A stretch of 56,221 bases of DNA, from positions 1 to 56,221 of the forward strand of contig WRHL01000004.1 of assembly GCA_009783245.1 (NCBI GenBank). Direction: 5' to 3'. Positions 8,989-19,551 of this stretch are shown piece after piece. A program made the translations under genes and the position numbers. The stretch comes from Coriobacteriia bacterium. GTDB taxonomy: Bacteria; Actinomycetota; Coriobacteriia; Coriobacteriales; UBA8131. How positions within the stretch are numbered: the first letter of the stretch is position 1; each line of letters starts with the position of its first letter. Below the pieces are notes generated by a model, which saw only the letters and a program-made list of their open reading frames with translations, was not told the DNA's origin and did no database searches.

Positions 8989-10404
8989 CTACTCCCGGTT
9001 ACTGGATTCGCGGTCGCGTTTGACCGCCTCTGAGCGGTAGGCCTCCCAGCCGCGCTCGCCAGGTTGGAAGAAGGCGCCATGGCTGAGGCCGTCAGGCAGG
9101 TACTGCTGATCCACCCAGCCGCTGGGATCGAGGTGGGGGTAGCTGTATTCCTCATACTCCTCGGCGCCGGGGCGGTGGCGATCACGCAGGTGGTTGGGCA
9201 CCTGGCGTAGCGGCCCGTTTCTTACCTCCTTGAGCGCCTTGCCGATGGCATTGGTTGCGCTGTTCGACTTGGGCGCCAGCGCCATGTAGATGGCTGCCTG
9301 GCTCAGGTTGAGCTTGCACTCCGGGTACCCGATGGTCTCTGTCGCCTTGAATGCCGCGTGGGCGACGAGAAGCGCCTGTGGGTCGGCGTTGCCTACGTCC
9401 TCGCTGGCGAAGATGAGTATGCGCCGCGCGATGAACTTGGGGTCCTCCCCGCCTTCCACCATACGTGCCAACCAATAGACGGCGGCGTCAGGGTCGCTGC
9501 CACGCATGGACTTGATGAAGGCTGAGATCACGTCATAGTGCGTATCGCCCTTCTTGTCGTAGGGCAGGGCGCGCCGTGGCGAGGCCTCCAGCACCGCCAG
9601 CGTGGTGATGACAGGTGTGACAAGGGGGACGGATCTGACAAAGGGACCGTCCCCCTTGTCACCTCCATCGACTGCAGCATCACCAGCGGCGAGCTCAGCC
9701 TGCTCTTCTGCTGTCAGGTCCTGGGGAGCACGGGCGACCTCGGCAGCCAGCTCCAGCGTGGTCAGGGCCATGCGGGCATCGCCGCCGGAAAGCACCACAA
9801 TGGCCGCAATCGCCGCGTCACTGAGACGGTAGGCGTTGGCAAGGCCCCGTTCCTCTCGTAAGGCACGAAGTACTATCTGCTCGATATCAGCGTTGGTGAG
9901 CGCCTTGAACTCGATGACCCGCGAGCGCGAGATGAGTGCGCTGTTGACCTCGAAGAAGGGGTTTTCCGTGGTGGCGCCGATGAGCACCAGGATGCGGTCT
10001 TCTACCGCGTGGAGCAGGGCGTCCTGCTGTGAGCGTGAGAAGCGGTGGATCTCGTCGACAAAGAGGATGGTCCGCAGGTTCTGCAGGGTGAGGCGCTTGT
10101 TTGCCTCATCGATGACCCGGCGCAAGTCGCTGACCCCGCCGGAGATGGCGGAGACCTCGGTGAAGTGGGCCTTGGTGATGCGTGCGATGATGCGGGCGAG
10201 TGTGGTCTTGCCTGTGCCCGCGGGGCCAAAGAGGATGATGGAGGAGAGCGTGTCCGCCTCGATGGCGCTGCGCAGCCAGGTGCCCTCGCCGATGACCTCC
10301 AGTTGGCCCACCAGCTCTTCCAGCGTTTGCGGACGCATACGCACAGCCAACGGCGCCACGCTGGAGAGCGCGTCTTGCTCCTGGGATGTGAAGAGGTGAT
10401 CCAT
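8989..10404 (-). CDS. rarA: Replication-associated recombination protein A (AAA+ ATPase)
   Basis: RarA/MgsA/WRNIP1-family ATPase acting at stalled replication forks. Visible: N-terminal R-P-x-x-LEELVGQ, Walker A GPAGTGKTT, Walker B LFVDEIHR, sensor 1 GATTENP, arginine-finger region SRSRVIEF, and the C-terminal family signature YDKKGDTHYDVISAFIKS...GSDPDAAVYWLARM. Start at ATG 10404 gives 471 residues; an upstream extension would run through an inverted repeat and is not believed. Between the ATPase and C-terminal domains lies a non-conserved Gly/Asp-rich insert encoded by a palindrome (see 9617-9662). Upstream is a 6S RNA candidate, an arrangement known from several phyla. Confidence 0.95.
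   Translation of the reverse strand: MDHLFTSQEQDALSSVAPLAVRMRPQTLEELVGQLEVIGEGTWLRSAIEADTLSSIILFGPAGTGKTTLARIIARITKAHFTEVSAISGGVSDLRRVIDEANKRLTLQNLRTILFVDEIHRFSRSQQDALLHAVEDRILVLIGATTENPFFEVNSALISRSRVIEFKALTNADIEQIVLRALREERGLANAYRLSDAAIAAIVVLSGGDARMALTTLELAAEVARAPQDLTAEEQAELAAGDAAVDGGDKGDGPFVRSVPLVTPVITTLAVLEASPRRALPYDKKGDTHYDVISAFIKSMRGSDPDAAVYWLARMVEGGEDPKFIARRILIFASEDVGNADPQALLVAHAAFKATETIGYPECKLNLSQAAIYMALAPKSNSATNAIGKALKEVRNGPLRQVPNHLRDRHRPGAEEYEEYSYPHLDPSGWVDQQYLPDGLSHGAFFQPGERGWEAYRSEAVKRDRESSNRE
9617..9662. repeat. Palindromic element inserted in frame in rarA
   Basis: Two perfect 16-bp arms (GTGACAAGGGGGACGG and its complement) flank a 14-base spacer. The same GACAAAGGG/GACGGTCCC family occurs at 38173-38240 and 39795-39935. 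Here it is read as VDGGDKGDGPFVRSVPLVT in the linker between the two RarA domains and keeps the frame open. Confidence 0.85.
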
Positions 10405-10436
10405 GAGGGTATTATGACATAAAGGGGACGGTTCTA

Positions 10437-10512
10437 GGGGTGGACAGGGGTACGTATAATTCGTCCATTTCTTATTAGAAATGGACGAATTATACGTACC
10501 CCTGTCCACCCC
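10437..10512. repeat. Perfect 36-bp-arm inverted repeat upstream of rarA
   Basis: Positions 10437-10472 and 10477-10512 are exact reverse complements around a 4-base loop. It begins next to GGGGACGGTTCT, a sequence that accompanies the palindromes elsewhere in the window. An 18-base core (ATGGACGAATTATACGTA) recurs at 39087-39104. It lies between the 6S terminator and rarA, so it would be transcribed into the rarA leader. Confidence 0.9.
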
Positions 10513-10521
10513 GTCTTAACG

Positions 10522-10561
10522 TGAAAAGTTATAGCGCCTCCGGCTCATGCGGAGGCGCTAT
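10522..10561 (-). terminator. Hairpin terminator of the 6S RNA candidate
   Basis: A 12-bp GC-rich stem (10531-10542 with 10550-10561) closes a 7-base loop. On the minus strand it is followed by AACTTTTC, a modest U-rich tract. It sits right after the 3' arm of the RNA. Confidence 0.6.
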
Positions 10562-10726
10562 TGACACCCCACCCTCAAGCCGGAAGGATGAACCCACCTT
10601 AAAAAGGTGGGTACCGCACCGCGGTTTCCAGCTTCCTTAACAAGAAGGATACCTGTACGCCACAGTATCTGGCTCCCGTTTCACGCATGTCGGTCCATCT
10701 AATGAACCGGTCTCAAGGATGAGGCT
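10562..10726 (-). ncRNA. ssrS: 6S RNA candidate (RNA polymerase regulator)
   Basis: The minus strand between bioY and rarA has no ORF but a good promoter and terminator. The 5' arm CCTCATCCTTGAGACCGG pairs with the 3' arm CCGGCTTGAGGGTGGGG using G-U pairs, giving the long closing stem of 6S RNA. Inside are a hairpin CTGT-ACAG and the 3' hairpin ACCCACCTTTTTAAGGTGGGT, like the conserved 3' side of many 6S RNAs. 6S RNA lying directly upstream of rarA is a known arrangement in several bacterial groups. The length (about 165 nt from the predicted start) is slightly short. Ends are approximate. The main alternative is another structured RNA of unknown class. Confidence 0.65.
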
Positions 10727-10732
10727 GACTAG

Positions 10733-10760
10733 AGTATACCGCGAAACCCGGGCCTTGCAA
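10733..10760 (-). promoter_or_regulatory. Promoter of the 6S RNA candidate
   Basis: Minus strand: TTGCAA (10760-10755), a 16-bp spacer, TATACT (10738-10733). It starts at the base after the bioY stop codon. The expected start point near 10726 agrees with the 5' arm of the predicted RNA stem. Confidence 0.6.
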
Positions 10761-11375
10761 CTACCGTTCACCGGGTTGGACGGCTTGGGCATGTTGCCCA
10801 CGCTTAAGAGCTGCGCGTATGGGTTGGACGCAGATCAGGGCAGCTGCAGCCTTGACAAGGTCGGGCACGATGAAGGGAAGGACGCAGAGCGAGAAGGCCG
10901 CCGAGACAGAGGAGTCAGTGAGGTACATGAACCACAGCAGGCCCAAGCTGTAATAGACCACCATCAAAAGGATAAGCGAGCAGAGGTCGACGAGCAGGGC
11001 GAGGCGCCTGTGAGTTGACATACCAGTGCGGGAGCTGCCGTCTCTACGCGCAAGTCTCTGCAGGGTGTTGCGCAGAGGGGCGGCCAGCAGCACGCCTATG
11101 AAGAAGCCCACGAGAAAACCTCCGGTGGGACCGAGAAGCGCGCCGAAACCACCAGTCAGGCCGGAGAAAACCGGCAAGCCAATGGCGCCCAACGCCAGGT
11201 AGCCACCCACGGTGGCGATAGCCTCTTTGGGCGTGAGGATGAGCAGGGCAAGCATGATCATGAGGGCCTGCAGTGTGAAGGGTACCGGCCCGAGCGGCAA
11301 TATGATTGCCGCTCCGACCGTGATAAGCGCTATGGTGAGCCCGCATAAGGCCAGCGAGCGGGTGCGTGAGTGCAT
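10761..11375 (-). CDS. bioY: Biotin transporter substrate-binding subunit BioY
   Basis: 204 residues with six predicted transmembrane segments. The conserved BioY features GPVPFTLQALMIMLALLILTPKEA and GLPVFSGLTGGFGALLGPTGGFLVGF are present. BioY is the S component of ECF-type biotin uptake; no ATPase or EcfT gene is adjacent, so it would use a shared energising module encoded elsewhere. The start ATG lies 30 bp after the nifJ stop, so read-through from nifJ is likely. No riboswitch or BirA box was recognised. Confidence 0.93.
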   Translation of the reverse strand: MHSRTRSLALCGLTIALITVGAAIILPLGPVPFTLQALMIMLALLILTPKEAIATVGGYLALGAIGLPVFSGLTGGFGALLGPTGGFLVGFFIGVLLAAPLRNTLQRLARRDGSSRTGMSTHRRLALLVDLCSLILLMVVYYSLGLLWFMYLTDSSVSAAFSLCVLPFIVPDLVKAAAALICVQPIRAALKRGQHAQAVQPGER

Positions 11376-11405
11376 ACTGAGAGTGCAGTCAGGCTGGAAC
11401 CTATC

Positions 11406-15074
<3,669 letters not shown>

Positions 15075-15094
15075 TCACTGCTTTTTTAGGTGAC

Positions 15095-15166
15095 GATAAG
15101 CCCGCGCACTAGCCCAAATTGCCACCCGGGCTTATCTGTCTTTGTCACCCCGGGCTTGACCCGGGG
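15095..15166. repeat. Two inverted repeats downstream of the PGM gene
   Basis: GATAAGCCCG (15095-15104) pairs with CGGGCTTATC (15127-15136). Next to it CCCCGGG (15148-15154) pairs with CCCGGGG (15160-15166) around CTTGA. The second is the widely dispersed CCCGGGCTTGACCCGGG repeat type. Either could help end transcription of the minus-strand PGM gene, but neither has a U tract. Confidence 0.6.
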
Positions 15167-15175
15167 AGACAATTC

Positions 15176-16366
15176 TTACCTCAGCAGTTCCTGCAGCAGC
15201 AGGTGACCGGGGTCGATGAGCAAGCCGGTGCCCTGGGCCTCACGCTCAGTCAGGCGTTGGCCGGTGTTGGGGGCGATGCCCGGGCCCGCCAGCACAAAGG
15301 GCACCGGGTCACTGGTGTGGCGCTTGGTCAACACAGGCGTGGGGTGGTCGGGCAGAGCGAGGATGCGCAGGGGGCGCTTGGCTGCATAGCCCCTGAGGCG
15401 GCTGATGACCTCGCGGTCGATGGCCTCAACGGCAAGGCGCTTGCCCTCGATGTTGCCATCGTGCCCCTCTGCGTCGGGGGCCTCAACGTGGATGAAGACC
15501 ACGTCATTGTGGGCAAGCATGGCAAGGGCGCCTTCGCCCTGGGCGGCGTAGTCATTATCCGGGCCATCGGTCACACCGGTGAATCGATAGCGTCGGATGC
15601 CAGCAAGCTGGGCAATGCCGTTAAGCAGGTCAACACCTGAGTTCAGCCCCGCCTGCCTGCCATATAGGGCGGAGAAGTCCACAAGGGAATCAGGGCGTAC
15701 ACCCGGCCAGAAGGCGAAGACGTCAGTCGCCGGCAGCCTGCCCTCCCTGCGGCGGCGCGCATTCACAGGTGAAGCCAGCAGCACTGCCTTCGCACGCGCT
15801 TCATAGTCCCTGATGAGCTGTGCCTCCGGGCCCTGGGGGCGGTGCTCCGCCACCGGCATGTCGGCAAAGTTGTGCGCACCTTCAAACCTTGTGTCCATAA
15901 GGGCAGGGTGCCCGTTCACCACCAGGTAGAGCCTGAATCCGGTGCCCTTGTAGAGCGTGAAGGTCTCATCATCCAGAGCGGCTTTGAGCTCATCACCTAA
16001 AGCATGGCCGTCCTCAGAGCTGATGTTGTCCGTGGAATAACTGTGCATGATACCCTGGGGAGTGACATGCGTGAGGTTGACGCGCAGGGCTACCTGGCCC
16101 TCTTTAAGCTCTACACCCAAGGCGGAGAGCTCCAAAGCCCCGCGGCCGATGGGATAGTCTGCCGGGTCATAGCCAAGTATCGAGGTGCAGGCAACGTTGG
16201 AGGAAGGCTCCATGCCAATGGGCACATTGCGGGCAAGGCCGACCGCCCCAGCCTGCGCCAAGGCATCCAGGTGAGGCGTTTTCGCCGCTTCCAGCGTGGT
16301 GCGGCCTCCATAGGCATCCAGCGGCTCTCCCGAAGCCCCGTCGAGTATCACTACGGCAAAACGCAT
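15176..16366 (-). CDS. apgM: 2,3-bisphosphoglycerate-independent phosphoglycerate mutase, archaeal type
   Basis: 396 residues of the alkaline-phosphatase-superfamily ApgM group (COG3635). Visible motifs: VVILDGASGEP at the N-terminus (metal ligand Asp), SSNVACTSILGYDP with the catalytic Ser region, HVEAPDAEGHDGN and LPDHPTPVLTKRHTSDPVPF with metal-binding Asp/His residues. It interconverts 3- and 2-phosphoglycerate; a subgroup was once proposed to be homoserine kinase, so the exact reaction is not certain. Start at ATG 16366 matches the family N-terminus; ATG 16378 is an alternative. Divergent from the copper ATPase gene. Confidence 0.88.
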   Translation of the reverse strand: MRFAVVILDGASGEPLDAYGGRTTLEAAKTPHLDALAQAGAVGLARNVPIGMEPSSNVACTSILGYDPADYPIGRGALELSALGVELKEGQVALRVNLTHVTPQGIMHSYSTDNISSEDGHALGDELKAALDDETFTLYKGTGFRLYLVVNGHPALMDTRFEGAHNFADMPVAEHRPQGPEAQLIRDYEARAKAVLLASPVNARRRREGRLPATDVFAFWPGVRPDSLVDFSALYGRQAGLNSGVDLLNGIAQLAGIRRYRFTGVTDGPDNDYAAQGEGALAMLAHNDVVFIHVEAPDAEGHDGNIEGKRLAVEAIDREVISRLRGYAAKRPLRILALPDHPTPVLTKRHTSDPVPFVLAGPGIAPNTGQRLTEREAQGTGLLIDPGHLLLQELLR

Positions 16367-16455
16367 GCCCTCTTCCATGGGTTGGCTACCAATCAGATCA
16401 AAAGGACAGAGGATAGACAGTGCCCGCGGCGCCCCCTGTCGCAGGCACTGCAAGT

Positions 16456-16463
16456 ATTATAAT
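16456..16463. promoter_or_regulatory. Possible overlapping divergent -10 elements
   Basis: TATTATAAT between apgM and the copper ATPase gene contains TATAAT on the plus strand (16458-16463) and on the minus strand (16461-16456). It could serve both divergent genes. No convincing -35 hexamer accompanies either, and no CueR or CsoR operator was recognised. Confidence 0.3.
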
Positions 16464-16512
16464 GCAAAGTGCTCGCAGCCCGAACAACACTGAAGCCAGC
16501 GAAAGGCGGCCC

Positions 16513-19107
16513 ATGAGCGTCACACAGAGCATAGCCATCGGCGGCCTGCACTGCGCGTCCTGCGCCCAGCGGGCCGAGAAGGCGCTCGCCGCAGTCCCCG
16601 GCGTGGAAAGCGCCTCGGTCAACTTCGCCACCGAGAAGGCCACGGTCACCTATGACCCCAGCCAGGTGCGCGCCGCCGCCCTGCGCGAGGCCATCGCCCA
16701 GGCCGGCTACCAGGCGCTGCCCGGCTCCCTGGCAGCCGACCTCGACAAACAGCAGGCAGCCAAGCAGCAGGAACTGCGCCGTATGTGGCTCAAGCTCATC
16801 GTCGCGGCCATCTTCGCCCTGCCGCTGTTCTACCTGGCTATGGCGCCCATGCTGCCCCTGCCCGGCGGCGCCAGACTCCCCTTCCCCGCCGCGCTCGCAC
16901 CCATGACGCACCCCGTACCCTATGCACTCACCCAGCTCATCCTGGTACTGCCCATCATCGGCGTAGGTTACCGCTTCTACACCGACGGTTTCAGATCCCT
17001 CATCCGCCTGGCCCCCAACATGGACGCGCTTGTGGCCATCGGCACCGCGGCGGCCTTCCTCTTCAGCGCCTGGCACGTGGCGCTCATCCTTTCAGGCGAC
17101 CACATGCAGGTGGAATCGCTCTACTTTGAGACCGCCGGCATGATCATCACCCTCATCCTTTTAGGCAAGGCCCTGGAGGCACGCTCCAAAGGACGCGCCG
17201 GCGAGGCCATCAGGCGCCTCATGAGCCTCACACCAAAGACCGCGCTGCTGCTGGTCAGCGGCGTTGAGATGGAGGTCCCCTTAGACCAGGTGGAGATTGA
17301 CGATAAAGTTGTGGTCAAACCGGGTGCGCGCATCCCGGTGGATGGCACCATACTCAGCGGGCAGACCGCTGTTGATGAGTCCCTGCTCACCGGCGAGAGC
17401 ATGCCGGTGGACAAGCAGCCCGGTGACGCGGTCTATGCCGCCTCGCTCAACACCACCGGCAGCTTTGTCTTTGTTGCAGAGAAGGTGGGGCTGGACACAG
17501 CCCTGGCGCAGATAGTCCAGCTGGTGGAGGATGCGCAGGGCGGCAAGGCCCCCATCAACCGTTTGGCTGACAAGGTCGCGGGCTACTTTGTACCGGTAGT
17601 CTGCGGAATAGCCCTGCTGGTGGGCATCGCCTGGTACCTGGCCACCGCCCTGGGCGGCTTTCCGCTGCCCATTGGCAAGACCGCCGTGGAGTTCGCCTTG
17701 CTCATCGCTATATCCGTACTGGTCATCGCCTGCCCCTGCGCACTGGGCCTGGCAACGCCCACCGCCATCATGGTGGGCACCGGCAAGGGCGCTGAGCTGG
17801 GCATACTCATCAAAAGCGGCGAGGGGCTTGAACGCGCACAGGGTATAGACAGCATCATCCTCGACAAGACCGGCACCGTCACCGAGGGCAGGCCCTCAGT
17901 CTTAGACATCATCTCCATCGCCACCGCCCGCCCCGAAGACCTCCTCTATCCCCCCGAACCTGACCCTTCTCCCATTGCGAGCTCCAGCAACACAAATCCT
18001 TCCGTCATTGCGAGCGAAGCGCGTAGCGCTGAGCGTGGCAACCTAGCCGACCAGCTTACGGTTTTGGGCGCGACGGCTGAAGCGCCCCCTACAGGTTCCT
18101 CCCCCCCCAACTCCCTCAACCTCTTCACCCAAAGCGGCGCCAGCCCCCTGTCAAAGGATGGCTTCGACCACGCCCTCTTCGACCTGGTGGGCAACGACCA
18201 GGCCATGTCCCAACTGGTCGGCTCGCAGAAGGACCGCATACTCGCCCTGGTCGCATCGGCCGAGAAGGGCTCAGAGCATCCGCTGGGCCAGGCGCTGGTA
18301 GCTGAGGCACAGCGGCGCTCGCTTCAGCTCACCGCCGCAGAGGCCTTCGACTCCCTCCCGGGGCGCGGCATCAGCGCCCAGGTCACCGGACAGGCTGTGC
18401 TGGTGGGCAACCAACGGCTCATGGAGGAACACGGCATAAACCTGCACAGCATCGCGGGCATCGCACAGGGCCTGGCTGAGGCCGGCAAGACCCCTCTCTA
18501 CGTTGCCGCAAACCGCGTACTTATCGGCATCATCACGCTTGCTGACAAGCTCAAACCCGGCAGCAAGGCTGCCATCGACCGCATGCGCGCTCTGGGACTT
18601 GAGGTCACCCTGTTGACCGGTGACAACCCTCAGACGGCTGCCGCCATTGCACAGCAGCTGGGCATAGACACGGTGCTTGCCGAGGTGTTGCCCCAGGATA
18701 AGGCCGCAGAGGTCGCCCGACAGCAGCAACAGGGTAAACGGGTGGCCATGGTGGGCGACGGCATCAACGACGCACCTGCGCTTGCCCAGGCAGACGTGGG
18801 CATCGCCATAGGTTCCGGCACAGACGTTGCAATCGAGGCAGCTGACATAGTCCTGATGCGCGCCGACCTCATGGATGTGCCCAGGTCCATCGACCTCTCC
18901 AAGAAGACCCTGCGTAACATCAAACAGAACCTGTTCTGGGCCTTTGCCTACAACGTGGTGGGCATTCCCATTGCCGCCGGCTTGCTCTACCTTTTTGGCG
19001 GCCCGCTACTCAGCCCCATCATAGCCGCGCTGTGCATGAGCCTCAGCTCGGTAACCGTGGTTACCAACGCCTTGCGCCTTCGCCGCTACCACTCTGACCA
19101 GGTATAA
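16513..19107 (+). CDS. copA: Copper-type P1B ATPase with repeat-derived insert
   Basis: 864 residues; exports copper-like cations across the membrane using ATP. Order: metal-binding domain with GLHCASC (Cys 14 and 17), TGES actuator motif, transmembrane CPC at residues 407-409 with the ALGLATPT continuation, DKTGT phosphorylation site at 451, SEHPLG of the nucleotide-binding domain, GDGINDAPAL hinge. CPC and HMA suggest Cu(I), by family knowledge. Between the P-domain start and SEHPLG lie about 90 extra residues (about 477-572) absent from ordinary CopA and rich in Ser, Pro and Ala; part derives from a dispersed repeat. Start at 16513 follows AAAGGCGG; 31 codons upstream are open but not conserved. 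No copper chaperone or repressor is adjacent. Confidence 0.94.
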   Translation: MSVTQSIAIGGLHCASCAQRAEKALAAVPGVESASVNFATEKATVTYDPSQVRAAALREAIAQAGYQALPGSLAADLDKQQAAKQQELRRMWLKLIVAAIFALPLFYLAMAPMLPLPGGARLPFPAALAPMTHPVPYALTQLILVLPIIGVGYRFYTDGFRSLIRLAPNMDALVAIGTAAAFLFSAWHVALILSGDHMQVESLYFETAGMIITLILLGKALEARSKGRAGEAIRRLMSLTPKTALLLVSGVEMEVPLDQVEIDDKVVVKPGARIPVDGTILSGQTAVDESLLTGESMPVDKQPGDAVYAASLNTTGSFVFVAEKVGLDTALAQIVQLVEDAQGGKAPINRLADKVAGYFVPVVCGIALLVGIAWYLATALGGFPLPIGKTAVEFALLIAISVLVIACPCALGLATPTAIMVGTGKGAELGILIKSGEGLERAQGIDSIILDKTGTVTEGRPSVLDIISIATARPEDLLYPPEPDPSPIASSSNTNPSVIASEARSAERGNLADQLTVLGATAEAPPTGSSPPNSLNLFTQSGASPLSKDGFDHALFDLVGNDQAMSQLVGSQKDRILALVASAEKGSEHPLGQALVAEAQRRSLQLTAAEAFDSLPGRGISAQVTGQAVLVGNQRLMEEHGINLHSIAGIAQGLAEAGKTPLYVAANRVLIGIITLADKLKPGSKAAIDRMRALGLEVTLLTGDNPQTAAAIAQQLGIDTVLAEVLPQDKAAEVARQQQQGKRVAMVGDGINDAPALAQADVGIAIGSGTDVAIEAADIVLMRADLMDVPRSIDLSKKTLRNIKQNLFWAFAYNVVGIPIAAGLLYLFGGPLLSPIIAALCMSLSSVTVVTNALRLRRYHSDQV
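17973..18044 (+). repeat. Dispersed CATTGCGAG repeat inside copA
   Basis: CATTGCGAGC at 17973 and a longer copy at 18004-18044 (CATTGCGAGCGAAGCGCG... ending in GTGGCAACCT) match the CATTGCGAG...GTGGCAATC type repeat found widely in bacterial genomes and also at 47386-47468. Here it is translated as SVIASEARSAERGN within the insert. Confidence 0.75.
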
Positions 19108-19114
19108 ATAGAGA

Positions 19115-19141
19115 CAGGGCGAAGGATCATCCCTCGCCCTG
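19115..19141. terminator. Hairpin between copA and the Fe-S gene
   Basis: CAGGGCGA (19115-19122) pairs with TCGCCCTG (19134-19141), with a further GGAT/ATCC pairing inside. It lies between convergent genes and could end both transcripts; U tracts are weak on either side. Confidence 0.5.
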
Positions 19142-19166
19142 CCCTTACTGTCTATTGATCTGTCGA

Positions 19167-19502
19167 TCAGGGAAGAACCATGAACACCTTTGTTCCCTTT
19201 TCTTCCATCTTCTTGCTCAGCTCTTCTACTGTCCCGTACTCCATGCAGAATGCCAGGCAGTGATGGACGCAGGCCGGCTTCTTTCCTTGAGCGACACGGT
19301 CGGCGCAGAGATCACAGAGCTTGGTGGGGATGGGGATGTGGTTCCATTCCCAGCTCTCATCGTCGTGCTGCCAGGGGCCTATGGTGGCGATCTTTATCCC
19401 CCACTCCCCTACGGAAAGTCCCAGCTCCTTGCGGCAGGCAACCTCGCAGCTATGGCAACCGCTACAGTATTCGTAATCTATCAAGAGTCCTTGTTTCGAC
19501 AT
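19167..19502 (-). CDS. Short 4Fe-4S ferredoxin-like electron-transfer subunit
   Basis: 111 residues, partner of the molybdoenzyme 49 bp upstream. Two cluster motifs are visible: CSGCHSCEVAC near the N-terminus and CDLCADRVAQGKKPACVHHC in the second half; another Cys follows in CLAFCMEYG. It is much shorter than DmsB or FdhB-type subunits, which bind four clusters, so it probably carries two. The start at 19502 is set by CGGAGG nine bases upstream. No signal peptide, so electron transfer would take place in the cytoplasm. Confidence 0.85.
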   Translation of the reverse strand: MSKQGLLIDYEYCSGCHSCEVACRKELGLSVGEWGIKIATIGPWQHDDESWEWNHIPIPTKLCDLCADRVAQGKKPACVHHCLAFCMEYGTVEELSKKMEEKGTKVFMVLP

Positions 19503-19551
19503 AACTGAATTCCTCCGTTCCTTATCATCGTCGACCAATTAGTCTTTTGCC

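Noticed and set aside
10437-10512. Inverted repeat as a rho-independent terminator
   Set aside because: It lies upstream of rarA with no U tract and AT-rich inner stem; the GC-rich hairpin at 10522-10561 fits a terminator better.
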